Source: DASPHG01 sp963748315 (GTDB lineage Bacteria > Actinomycetota > Thermoleophilia > Solirubrobacterales > Thermoleophilaceae). Taken from it: 64,000 bases of DNA. Shown piece by piece: positions 11,299-18,901 of the stretch (its first letter is position 1; each line of letters opens with the position of its first letter). Under the pieces are notes generated by a model. The model saw only the letters and a program-made list of their open reading frames with translations, had not been told where the DNA came from and ran no database searches. Location of the stretch: positions 806,001 through 870,000 of the forward strand of contig CAVVIK010000006.1 of the NCBI GenBank assembly GCA_963748315.1, written 5' to 3'. Made by a program: the position numbers and the translations under genes.

Positions 11299-12429
11299 GT
11301 GGCAGTCTACGATGCGGCCGTGGAGCACCGATTCACGGGCCCCGCGTACACCATCGGCATCGAGGAGGAGCTGATGATCGTGGACGCGGAGACGCTCGAG
11401 CTCTCGAGTTCGATCGAGTCGCTCCTCGCGGCGCTGGGGGAGACGAACGCCGTCAAGCCGGAGCTCATGGAGTCCGTCTGCGAGATCGCGACGGAGCCCT
11501 GCCGCAACACGCGCGAGGCCGGGATCCAGCTCCGAGAGCTGCGCAAGCGGGTCCAGACGACGGCCGAGAGCCTCGGGCTCGCGATCGGCTCGGCGGGCAC
11601 GCATCCGTTCGCAAAGTGGGAGGACCAGCGGATCGTCGCGCGCCCGCGCTATCGCGACCTGATCGCCGGGCTGCAGTTCATCGCCCGGCAGGAGCTCATC
11701 TTCGGCGTGCACGTGCACGTGGGCGTGGACAACCCCGACAAGGCGATCTACGTCGCGAACGGGATGCGAGTGCACCTGGCACCGCTCCTGGCGCTGTCGG
11801 CGAACTCACCCTTCTGGCGCGGCGACGAGACGCGCCTCCTGTCGACGCGCACTCCGATCTTCCGTGCGTTCCCGCGAGTCGGTATCCCTCCGCGCTACGA
11901 GGACTGGGGCGACTACCAGCGCCGGATCGAGTTCATGATCGAGGCGCGGCAGATCGAGGACTACACCTACCTCTGGTACGACGTGCGGCCTCACCCGAAC
12001 TTCGGCACGGTCGAGATCCGCGTCATGGACGCCCAGACACGCGTCGAGCACACGCTCGCCCTGGCGGCCCTCGTCCAGGCGATGGTCAAGGAGCTGAGCG
12101 AGAAGTTCGACCAGGGATACGAGCTCGCCCGCTACCCGTACGAGATGCTCGACGAGAACAAGTTCCTCGCCGCGCGCCATGGCCTCGAGGGGACGCTTGT
12201 CGACCTGCCGGACACGAACCGCGTGCCGACGACGGACCTCGTCCGCCGGGTGGTGGAGCGCCTCCGGCCGCACTCCGAGGAGCTCGGCTCGGTGGAGGAC
12301 CTCGAATGCATCGAGGATCTGCTCAACAAGGGGAACGGCGCGGCCCGGCAGATCGTGGTGTTCGAGGCCAACCACGATCTGCGCGAGGTGATGCGCGAGA
12401 TCGTGGAGAAGACGAGCCAGCCGGACTAG
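11299..12429 (+). CDS. YbdK-family carboxylate-amine ligase (GCS2)
   Basis: Member of the type 2 glutamate-cysteine ligase family. Signature parts are IGIEEELMIVD (ATP/metal glutamates), MESVCEIATEPC, FGVHVHVGVDN, NSPFWRG and VEIRVMDAQTRVEHT. At 376 residues it has the usual YbdK length. YbdK proteins show only weak glutamate-cysteine ligase activity in vitro and their cell role is uncertain, so I do not call it gshA. It is divergent from the DUF2090 gene, with only 27 nt between the two starts. Confidence 0.88.
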   Translation: MAVYDAAVEHRFTGPAYTIGIEEELMIVDAETLELSSSIESLLAALGETNAVKPELMESVCEIATEPCRNTREAGIQLRELRKRVQTTAESLGLAIGSAGTHPFAKWEDQRIVARPRYRDLIAGLQFIARQELIFGVHVHVGVDNPDKAIYVANGMRVHLAPLLALSANSPFWRGDETRLLSTRTPIFRAFPRVGIPPRYEDWGDYQRRIEFMIEARQIEDYTYLWYDVRPHPNFGTVEIRVMDAQTRVEHTLALAALVQAMVKELSEKFDQGYELARYPYEMLDENKFLAARHGLEGTLVDLPDTNRVPTTDLVRRVVERLRPHSEELGSVEDLECIEDLLNKGNGAARQIVVFEANHDLREVMREIVEKTSQPD

Positions 12430-12470
12430 CCACTCGCCCCGGCCGAAGGGCTTGCGTATCCTCGGTCGGG

Positions 12471-13220
12471 ATGAGCGAGCCGGACCTCTTCGTCGTCTGC
12501 AAGAACTGCTCCGCCGAGGTCAGCCCGTACGTGACCGAGTGCCCCTACTGCGGGCAGCGGGTGCGGAAGCGGGCGCCCAAGATCGGCCCCGACGGCACGC
12601 CTCAGACGGGGCGCCTGCGGCGGCGAGGCCCGAAGCTGCCGAAGCTGCGGCCCGACGAGATTCCCGGGATCGCGCCGGAGACCACGCCGCACGGAACGCG
12701 CCTCCTCATTGCGCTCTCGCTGCTGGCGATGGTCGTGTCCGCAAGCAACGACGTCACCTACTACGACCTCGGTGCGCTGATCTTCCCGATCGACGGCGAC
12801 TGGTGGCGGGTGGCGGCGACGCCGTTCCTGCACGACAACCTCGGGTACGCGTTCATCGCGCTCACCGCGACGGGCATCTTCGGCATGCTGCTGGAGCGCC
12901 GCTTCGGACACGCGGTGCCCGTTGTGATCTTCGTCGCGGCGGGCGCGGCGGGGGCCGCGCTCAGCAACGCGCTGGATGTCCTGCCCGCCGTCGGCGCCAA
13001 CGGTGCCGCGCTCGGCCTGCTGTGCGCGTGGCTCGTCGACGACAGGGTCGCCGCGCGCCGAGGCGACGACCGCGAGAACGACCTCATCGGCGTGTACGTG
13101 GTCGCGGGACTGCTGCTCGCGCTGTCGCTGGCGACCGAGGACGCCAGCATCGTCGCCGCGTTCGGCGGCGCAGCCGTCGGCAGCTTCGCCGGGTTGCTCC
13201 TGACGAGCTTCAAGCGCTGA
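12471..13220 (+). CDS. Zinc-ribbon rhomboid-like membrane protein, probably catalytically dead
   Basis: ATG 12471 starts a 249-residue protein. Residues 10-35 form a zinc ribbon (CKNC...CPYC). After a basic linker come about six transmembrane helices arranged like a rhomboid protease: WWRVAATPFLH matches the family's WWRxxTxxFLH segment and the following helix carries LLERRFG. The active-site GxSG serine motif reads GANG (at VGANGAALGLL), the last helix has AFGGAAVGS where the catalytic His would be, and the HxxxN segment is also lost. It should therefore be a pseudoprotease that may bind membrane proteins. Confidence 0.75.
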   Translation: MSEPDLFVVCKNCSAEVSPYVTECPYCGQRVRKRAPKIGPDGTPQTGRLRRRGPKLPKLRPDEIPGIAPETTPHGTRLLIALSLLAMVVSASNDVTYYDLGALIFPIDGDWWRVAATPFLHDNLGYAFIALTATGIFGMLLERRFGHAVPVVIFVAAGAAGAALSNALDVLPAVGANGAALGLLCAWLVDDRVAARRGDDRENDLIGVYVVAGLLLALSLATEDASIVAAFGGAAVGSFAGLLLTSFKR

Positions 13221-13227
13221 CGCGGCC

Positions 13228-13557
13228 GTGGCCGAGCACAGGTTCACGGACGACGAGCTCGACGCCGCGCTGAAGGCGCTGACCGAGCCCGAGCGCTTCC
13301 GCGAGGCCGAGGCCCGCGTCGCCCGGATCGCGCCGCAGCTTCAGCACGTCCTCTACCAGGCGCTCGACGTGGACGGCTACTTCACGCAGCTGCGTGAGAA
13401 CGAGGTGGCCGGCGCGGTGCGCGAGGAGGACATCGCCGAGCGGATGCGTGCGGTGCGCACGCTCCTGGCCGAGGAGACCCGGCTGGGCATGTTGATCGGC
13501 GTGGCCGTAGGGTGGGAGCTCGCGCGCGAACTCGAGATGAAGGGAGACGACGACTAG
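13228..13557 (+). CDS. Hypothetical helical protein
   Basis: A 109-residue, acidic, mostly helical protein beginning at GTG 13228, 7 nt after the rhomboid-like gene and ending one base before the next gene, so the three are probably one transcript. No signal peptide or strong transmembrane helix. The segment ETRLGMLIGVAVGWELARELE is amphipathic. Family not recognised. Confidence 0.6.
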   Translation: MAEHRFTDDELDAALKALTEPERFREAEARVARIAPQLQHVLYQALDVDGYFTQLRENEVAGAVREEDIAERMRAVRTLLAEETRLGMLIGVAVGWELARELEMKGDDD

Positions 13558-14235
13558 ATGGATATTCGCTTTTTGGGACATGCCTGCTTCGAGCTGACCG
13601 AGGGCGACACGCGCGTCCTGGTCGATCCGTTCCTGACCGGCAATCCGAAGGCGGCCGTCGAGGCGGGCGACCTCGACCCGACGCACATCTTCCTCACGCA
13701 CGGGCACGCGGACCACATCGGTGACACGGTGGACATCGCCAAGCGCACGGGCGCGCAGACGGTCGCGATCGTCGAGCTTGCGAACGAGCTGGGCGAGTCG
13801 GGCGTCGAGAACGTGGCCGACCCGAACATCGGCGGCACGATTGAGTTCGAGGGGGGCTGGGTGCGCCTGACCCCGGCGTGGCACACGGCGGTTTCGCCGA
13901 ACGGCACGCCGCATACTCCGGCGGGCCTCGTCATCAACCTCGGCGGCAAGACCGTCTACCACCTCGGCGACACGGGGCTCTTCTCAGACCTCGCTCTGCC
14001 CGGCAAGCGCGATCAGATCGACGTCGCGCTCATGTGCATCGGCGGCCACTACACGATGGATCGCCATGACGCCGTCACGGCCGCGGAGCTGGTGGGCGCG
14101 GGGACCGTGGTCCCGTGCCACTACGACACATTCCCGCCGATCGAGACCGACGCCGAGGCGTTCAAGGCCGACGTCGAGTCGAAGACGTCGTCGAAGGTCG
14201 CGGTGCTGCAGCCCGGCGAGACGTTCTCTGCCTAG
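13558..14235 (+). CDS. UPF0173 metal-dependent hydrolase
   Basis: Metallo-beta-lactamase superfamily protein of 225 residues. MDIRFLGHACFEL at the N-terminus, the metal motif THGHADHIGD, the AWH segment, LGDTGLFSD (bridging Asp) and VPCHYDTFP (last His) are in the order of the UPF0173 (YtkL-like) group. Substrate is unknown. It starts immediately after the stop of the previous gene. Confidence 0.9.
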   Translation: MDIRFLGHACFELTEGDTRVLVDPFLTGNPKAAVEAGDLDPTHIFLTHGHADHIGDTVDIAKRTGAQTVAIVELANELGESGVENVADPNIGGTIEFEGGWVRLTPAWHTAVSPNGTPHTPAGLVINLGGKTVYHLGDTGLFSDLALPGKRDQIDVALMCIGGHYTMDRHDAVTAAELVGAGTVVPCHYDTFPPIETDAEAFKADVESKTSSKVAVLQPGETFSA

Positions 14236-14423
14236 GCCTGCCGGTCGGGCCCGAGCTGGAACCAGAGCGACCGGTCCTTCCAGTCGTGCCAGACCAGAGC
14301 GGCACCCGTCGCGAGCAGCAGCACGCCGGTCATGCCATGGTGCACGCGCTGGCCCGCGATCCACAGCCGGCGCCGGCGGGCGTCATACCGAAGAAGGGAT
14401 GTAGATGAAAAGGGTGGGAACAT
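14232..14423 (-). CDS. Small possible membrane protein
   Basis: A 63-residue minus-strand frame with a basic N-terminus (RRRRLWIAGQRVHHG) and one hydrophobic helix (MTGVLLLATGAALVWHDW), ending KDRSLWFQLGPDRQA. It overlaps the stop of the UPF0173 gene tail to tail by 4 nt and its start overlaps the start of the following + strand lipoprotein. The sequence reads like a genuine peptide, not an antisense shadow, and no other gene occupies the stretch, but support is limited. Confidence 0.45.
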   Translation of the reverse strand: MFPPFSSTSLLRYDARRRRLWIAGQRVHHGMTGVLLLATGAALVWHDWKDRSLWFQLGPDRQA

Positions 14424-14941
14424 CTCGCATCACTCTGTGCGTATCGGCACGAGCGCTGCTCGCATTACTTCTGGTCGGCGCATTTGGACTCGCCCTTGCG
14501 GCTTGCGGTGACGACGACGAAGAGACCACGGCCGAGACGGTGCCGACGACCAGCGCACCTGCGCCCGTCACCACGCCGCCCCCCGAGACGACGCCCGACA
14601 AGAAGCCCGACCCGGACGAGGAGCCCCGCACCGTGCCCCCGGAGGAGCAGCAGGGCGACGAGGAGCCGATCCGCTCGGAGGCCGTCTTCACGGGCAACGG
14701 CGGGCGCCTGACGCCCCGCCGGATCCGCGTGCCGGCGTTCATCGCGATACGGGTCATCCTGCGGGCGTCCGACGGCGGGTCGTACACGCTCAGGATCGGC
14801 GGCGAGACCCTCTCGATCGGCGGCGGTGGGACCGGGGTAGCCGAGCTCGACCTGGACGGCCTCACGCCGAACGAGTCCTACAGCGGCAAGAGCCCCCAGG
14901 GCAACGTCGAGGTCGTGGCGTCCGCGGAACCGGGCCCTTAG
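14405..14941 (+). CDS. Hypothetical lipoprotein
   Basis: A 178-residue exported lipoprotein. The signal peptide is followed by the lipobox LAAC (Cys34), then an acidic Thr/Pro/Glu-rich spacer (about 35-95), and a compact C-terminal beta-rich domain (IRVPAFIAIRVILRASDGG, YTLRIGGETLSIGG). The C-terminal domain resembles small Ig/cupredoxin-like folds only in a general way. AAGGGATG with spacing of about 7 precedes ATG 14405. Function unknown. Confidence 0.7.
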   Translation: MKRVGTSRITLCVSARALLALLLVGAFGLALAACGDDDEETTAETVPTTSAPAPVTTPPPETTPDKKPDPDEEPRTVPPEEQQGDEEPIRSEAVFTGNGGRLTPRRIRVPAFIAIRVILRASDGGSYTLRIGGETLSIGGGGTGVAELDLDGLTPNESYSGKSPQGNVEVVASAEPGP

Positions 14942-14951
14942 ACTCGTCGTC

Positions 14952-15871
14952 GTGAGTGACGCCGCCAGCACGCGCATGGCGCGTGAGGACTTCCAGGCGA
15001 CAAGCGACCCGGCGCTACAGGCCGGGGCCGACCGCGGCGACGCGAACCTCCTGAGCTACGCCGAGCTCTACCGCCTGTGGGAGCGGCAGCAGTGGAGCGT
15101 GCAGGACCTCGACTTCACGCAGGACCGCGATGGACTGGCACGAGCGCATCCCCGAGGAGGAGCGCTACCAGCGGATGTACGGGCTCTCGTCGTTCTTCAT
15201 CGGCGAGCAGCGCGTCGCGGCCGAGCTCGGGCCGATGATGCGCGCGGCGCCGGACGAGGAGATGCGCATCTTCCTCTGCACGCAGATCGCCGACGAGGCG
15301 CGCCACGTCGCGTTCTTCGACCGCTTCTACTCGGAGGTGGGCGTGCTCGAGTCCGACGGACCTGAACGCGCGGCTCGAGGAGACGAGCGCCCACCTGAAC
15401 CCGAACTTCGGCGTGCTGTTCGACGAGATGCTCGGCTCGCGCGTCGAGAAGCTCGCGCGCGAGCCCGAGGACCTCGAGACGCTCGTCGAGGCGATGACGC
15501 TCTACCACATGGTCATCGAAGGGCATGCTCGCGCTGACCGGGCAGCACTTCATCATCAGCTACAACGAGGAGGACGGGACGCTGCCCGGGCTTCGTCGAG
15601 GGCTTCAACAAGGTCGCGCGCGACGAGCACCGCCACGTCGCGTTCGGCGCGCGCTTCCTGCGCGACATGGCTCAGAAGGACGAGCGCTATCGCGACGCGA
15701 TCATGCGCACGATCACCGAGTCCGGGCCGGCCGCGGACGGCGTGCTGATGCCGCCCTGGTACGAGGAGGGCCAGGAGCTGTTCGGCGTGTCGCTCGATGA
15801 AACGCGCGCATTCGCGATGAAGGCGCTCGACCGCCGCCTCAAGGTCATCGGCCTCTCAGCGGCCGCGCTAA
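14952..15871 (+). CDS. R2/R2lox-like di-metal ferritin-fold protein, four one-base frameshifts
   Basis: Reconstructed across frames, this is a ribonucleotide reductase R2-like protein close to the R2lox (Rv0233-like) group: LDFTQDR...DW near the N-terminus, then metal ligands in FIGEQRV, ADEARH, VIEGM and RDEHRH. The frame advances by +1 near 15133, 15357, 15529 and 15588; at each place one extra G (possibly A at 15529) explains the shift. The last open frame runs on to 16122 antisense to csaA. One more +1 shift near 15855 would end the protein at the TAA of 15869-15871, which is the end given here. Start GTG 14952. Family assignment is confident, subtype less so. Confidence 0.75.
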
Positions 15872-15875
15872 CGGC

Positions 15876-16277
15876 CTACGCGGGGCTTCCAGCCCCGCGT
15901 CCTGATGTCAAGTCGCATCCAGCTCGCGTAACCGCGGGCTTCGCCGCTCTACCAACTTGGTCGCCGACGGCGACGTCGTCGTCCGGCTGGAGCAGGACGA
16001 CGCCCTTCTCGTCGTCGAGGGCACCCAGCACGAGCACCTCGGACTCGAAGCCCGCGATCCGGCGCGGCGGCATGTTGACGACGCCGATTACGAGGCGTTC
16101 CTCGAGCGCCTCGCGCGTGTAATGGGTGATCTGCGCCGAGGAGCGCTTCAGCCCTATCTCGGGACCGAAGTCGATCTCGAGCTTCCACGCCGGGTTGCGC
16201 GCCTCGGGGAACTCGTCGACGCGCACCACGCGGCCGACGCGCATGTCGACGCGCTCGAAGTCCTCGAACGCGATCAG
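15876..16277 (-). CDS. csaA: CsaA-like tRNA-binding (EMAP/Trbp111) domain protein
   Basis: Small OB-fold protein related to CsaA, linked to export chaperoning and tRNA binding. FERVDMRVGRVV, PAWKLEIDFG, SSAQITHY, VIGVVNMPPRRIAGFESEVLVLGA and VVLLQPDDDVAVGDQV follow the family from end to end. The conserved start (xIAFEDFERVDMRVG) lies before the first ATG (16244) and reaches CTG 16277, which overlaps the stop of the sigma-factor gene (CTGA). CTG is therefore the likely start. The last 25 residues, over repeat copy B, have no counterpart in the family. Confidence 0.8.
   Translation of the reverse strand: MIAFEDFERVDMRVGRVVRVDEFPEARNPAWKLEIDFGPEIGLKRSSAQITHYTREALEERLVIGVVNMPPRRIAGFESEVLVLGALDDEKGVVLLQPDDDVAVGDQVGRAAKPAVTRAGCDLTSGRGAGSPA
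15880..15931 (-). repeat. Dispersed hairpin repeat, copy B
   Basis: Second copy of the element at 10265-10317, with a stronger hairpin (an 8-bp GC stem around a 3-nt loop, 15880-15898). It sits where the R2-like gene (+) and csaA (-) meet, and the csaA frame terminates at its edge. No run of T follows on either strand, so it is not a classical terminator. Confidence 0.5.
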
Positions 16278-17821
16278 CGGAGCGGCGTGGTGTCCTCGCC
16301 CGCGATCGGCGCGGGCTGGGGCTCTTCCGGCGTGGAGCGCGACTCGCCGGGCGGCGTGGTGGGCTCGGTCGTGTCCGGATCCTCTTCGTCGTCGGACGGG
16401 GGCGGAGGCTCCTCCTCGGAGTCGTCCGTCGTCTCCGAGTCGTCCGCCGGCGGAAGCGTGGTGGTCGAGCTGTCCTCGTCGACCGCGGTCGGCGGCGGCG
16501 TCTGCTCGGCGGGCTCCTCGACGGGAGCGGGCTGCGGCGCCGGCTCGACCGGCGCGGCGGCGACCGGCTCCGGCTTGGGCTTCTCGGTGGTGGGCGGAGT
16601 TGCCGGCTGCTCGATCACAGGCGCCTCGTCTGCGAGGAGGCCGACGGTCTCGGCATCGGCCGGGGCCGGTTCGGCCACAGCCGCCGTGACCGGCTTGTTG
16701 CGCTCGCGCTGCGTCACCTTGTTGACCTCGACCGCGCCCGCGGTGACGATCGTGACCGCCGCGAGTCCGGCGACAGCCTTGGAAGCGACGGCGCCAAGGC
16801 CTGCGGATACAGCACCACCCGCCGCGGCACCGCCCGCGGCGGCCGCGCCTGTCGCGGCAGCGCCGCCGAGCGCCATGCCGCCCGCGGTTCCGGCTGCGCC
16901 TGCGGCGCCTGCTGCACCCGCCGCGCCCGCCGCACCAGCGGCGGTCGCCGAGCCGGTGATCCCGGCGGCGCCGGCGCTTGCGCCGCCGCCGGCGAGCCCG
17001 CCGCCGGCAGCGCCGGTGCCGAGCTTCGCGAGGAACAGCTTCTTCAGGACGATCAGCGGGCCGATCGGGTAGATCGCGGCCAGCGCCCGGTTAGCGCGCC
17101 GCAGCTCGGTCCGGAACAGGCGGCAGCGCTCGCAGTGCTTGAGGTGTCGGCGCACCGGCGCGGTCGTGCGCGTGAGCCCCTCGGCGACCTGCCCGAGCTC
17201 GACCCGCACTTCGCCGCAGGTCAGGAGGCGCGCCTCGGCAGCCTCGGCGAGAGATACGCGCGCGCGTACGAGAAGCGACTTGACGCTCGGCACCGTCGTG
17301 TCCATCGCCTCCGCGATCTGGTCGTAGGAGAGGGCGTCGATCTCGCGGAGAAGAAGGGCGGTGCGCTGTGTCTCGGGGAGGTCCTGTACGTCAGCGACGA
17401 TCTGGCGGAACTCCTCGCGGCGGTGGACGGTGTCCGCGGTGGTGACGCCGCCGTCGCGCTCGAACACATCCATCGAGTCGAGTCCCGCGGCCTGCGGGCG
17501 TCGCAGGTGGTTGAGGCAGCGGTTGCGGGCGATGCGGTAGAGCCACGGGCGCGCGTTGATCGGCCGGTCGTCGGCCAGCATCGCGTTGAACGCGGCGGTG
17601 AAGACCTCCTGCAGGACGTCCTCCGCGTCCTCCGTCGAGCCGAGCATGTGGCGGCAGAAGGCGAGGAGCCGCGACTGGTAGCGCTGGAAGAGAGCGTCGA
17701 AGGCACCGTGGTGCCCGCGGCGTATGAGCGCGATGAGCTTCTCGTCGCTCTGCAGCCGAAGGAGGGGCGACCGCCCGGCGAGCGCGGAACCAGTACTGGG
17801 AGTTAGAGCATGCGCTTCCAT
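16274..17821 (-). CDS. ECF sigma factor fused to zinc-finger and membrane-anchored tail
   Basis: The 515-residue protein carries sigma region 2 (about residues 25-100, GAFDALFQRYQSRLLAFC, TEDAEDVLQEVF), region 4 (about 150-205, LPETQRTALLLREID, YDQIAEAMDTTVPSVK), a His/Cys cluster like anti-sigma zinc fingers (RRHLKHCERCRLF), a long Gly/Ala-rich stretch, one transmembrane helix (AVAGLAAVTIVTAGAVEV), and an acidic Pro/Thr/Glu-rich tail that should lie outside. It thus joins sigma factor and anti-sigma-like module in one chain. The stop overlaps the csaA start. No separate anti-sigma gene is adjacent. Confidence 0.85.
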   Translation of the reverse strand: MEAHALTPSTGSALAGRSPLLRLQSDEKLIALIRRGHHGAFDALFQRYQSRLLAFCRHMLGSTEDAEDVLQEVFTAAFNAMLADDRPINARPWLYRIARNRCLNHLRRPQAAGLDSMDVFERDGGVTTADTVHRREEFRQIVADVQDLPETQRTALLLREIDALSYDQIAEAMDTTVPSVKSLLVRARVSLAEAAEARLLTCGEVRVELGQVAEGLTRTTAPVRRHLKHCERCRLFRTELRRANRALAAIYPIGPLIVLKKLFLAKLGTGAAGGGLAGGGASAGAAGITGSATAAGAAGAAGAAGAAGAAGTAGGMALGGAAATGAAAAGGAAAGGAVSAGLGAVASKAVAGLAAVTIVTAGAVEVNKVTQRERNKPVTAAVAEPAPADAETVGLLADEAPVIEQPATPPTTEKPKPEPVAAAPVEPAPQPAPVEEPAEQTPPPTAVDEDSSTTTLPPADDSETTDDSEEEPPPPSDDEEDPDTTEPTTPPGESRSTPEEPQPAPIAGEDTTPLR

Positions 17822-17864
17822 GGGAGCAGGGTGCTTCCAGCCCTAGAGACAGGGTAGAGGCCCT

Positions 17865-18893
17865 TTAGTTGCGGTCAAATACCGCAGATGGGGGATGCCC
17901 GGAGTGGGATTCGAACCCACATGCCCAAAGGGCAGCCGCTCTTAAGGCGGCCGTGTATAGCCAGTTCCACCATCCGGGCGCGATCGAGTCTAGGCGCGCT
18001 AGGTCCTTCGGCGGCTCGCGTTCCGGCAGCTGTAACGACTCCTCCGCGGGCAGGCCCGCCGCGAGCTGGCGCGAGCGTTCGAGCTCGGCGTCGAACTCGG
18101 CGCCGAGCAGGAGTGCGAGGTTCGACAGCCAGAGCCAAACGAGGAAGACGATGACTCCGCCGAGCGACCCGTAGGTCTTGTCGTAAGAGCCGAAGTTGGC
18201 GACGTACAGGCCGAAGCCGACCGAGGCGAGCAGCCACAGGACCACAGCGAGGACGCCGCCCGGCGTGACCCATCGCAGCTTCGGCTGGCGAACGTTCGGC
18301 GCGACGTAGTAGAGGACGGTGAACATCCCCATCACGATGACGACGATCACGGGCCACTTCGTGATGTTCCAGATCGTGATCGCGGTGTCGCCGAGGCCGA
18401 CCTCTTCGCCGATCGCCTCTGCGAGCGGCCCCGTGACGACGATCGAAATCGCGACGAGCGCGAGCAGCAGCACCATGGCGATGGTGATCACGATCTGAAG
18501 CGGCCGCCGCTTCCAGAACGGCCGCCCCTCCTCGACCTCGTAGATCACGTTCATCGCGCGCATGAAGGCGCCGATGTATCCGGACGCCGACCAGATGGCA
18601 ACGAGCAGTCCGACGCCGAGCAGCGCGCCGGCGCCGCTGTTCGACTTGACGACGCCCTCGATCGGGCCGCGGAACGTGTCGACCGCCGACTCGGGCCCGA
18701 TGTCGCGCACGATGTCGAGCAGCGCGTTCGTCGTCTGCGGGTGCTGTCCGACGAGGCCGAGGATCGCGATGAGAACGATCAGCCCCGGAAAGATCGCGAG
18801 GACCGAGTAATAGGTGAGCGCGGCAGCCCAGTCCGTCAGGTTGTCGCCGCTCAAATCCCTGATGGTTCGTTTCAGGGCCGCCCAGGTATACAT
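17865..18893 (-). CDS. YihY/BrkB-family membrane protein; frame runs through tRNA-Leu
   Basis: Integral membrane protein of the UPF0761/BrkB family. DNLTDWAAALTYYSVLAIFP near the start, six transmembrane helices, SASGYIGAFMRAMNVIY and VFLVWLWLSNLALLLGAEFDAE are typical. The family domain ends by about 18030. The frame then meets no stop until 17865, so its last 35-40 residues are translated from the tRNA-Leu gene and flank. Either the natural stop was lost (perhaps by an indel) or the overlap is real. Start ATG 18893, divergent from the DUF4235 gene. Confidence 0.82.
   Translation of the reverse strand: MYTWAALKRTIRDLSGDNLTDWAAALTYYSVLAIFPGLIVLIAILGLVGQHPQTTNALLDIVRDIGPESAVDTFRGPIEGVVKSNSGAGALLGVGLLVAIWSASGYIGAFMRAMNVIYEVEEGRPFWKRRPLQIVITIAMVLLLALVAISIVVTGPLAEAIGEEVGLGDTAITIWNITKWPVIVVIVMGMFTVLYYVAPNVRQPKLRWVTPGGVLAVVLWLLASVGFGLYVANFGSYDKTYGSLGGVIVFLVWLWLSNLALLLGAEFDAELERSRQLAAGLPAEESLQLPEREPPKDLARLDSIAPGWWNWLYTAALRAAALWACGFESHSGHPPSAVFDRN
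17896..17979 (-). tRNA. tRNA-Leu (anticodon TAA)
   Basis: An 84-nt class II tRNA with a 7-bp acceptor stem (GCCCGGA/TCCGGGC), anticodon loop CTTAAGA (anticodon TAA), a long variable arm and the T arm GTGGGTTCGAATCCCAC. The CCA end is not encoded. It lies inside the 3' part of the yihY reading frame, on the same strand. Confidence 0.95.
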
Positions 18894-18901
18894 GTCAGAC
18901 A

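Noticed and set aside
14952..15871. Programmed ribosomal frameshifting in the R2-like gene
   Set aside because: Four shifts without slippery heptamers or pseudoknots are not plausible as programmed events; indel error is simpler, so I keep it only as something to check.
15931..15965. A tRNA-like D-arm sequence on the minus strand (GTTGGTAGAGC)
   Set aside because: It is part of the csaA coding sequence (GDQVGRA) and no acceptor, anticodon or T arm follows.
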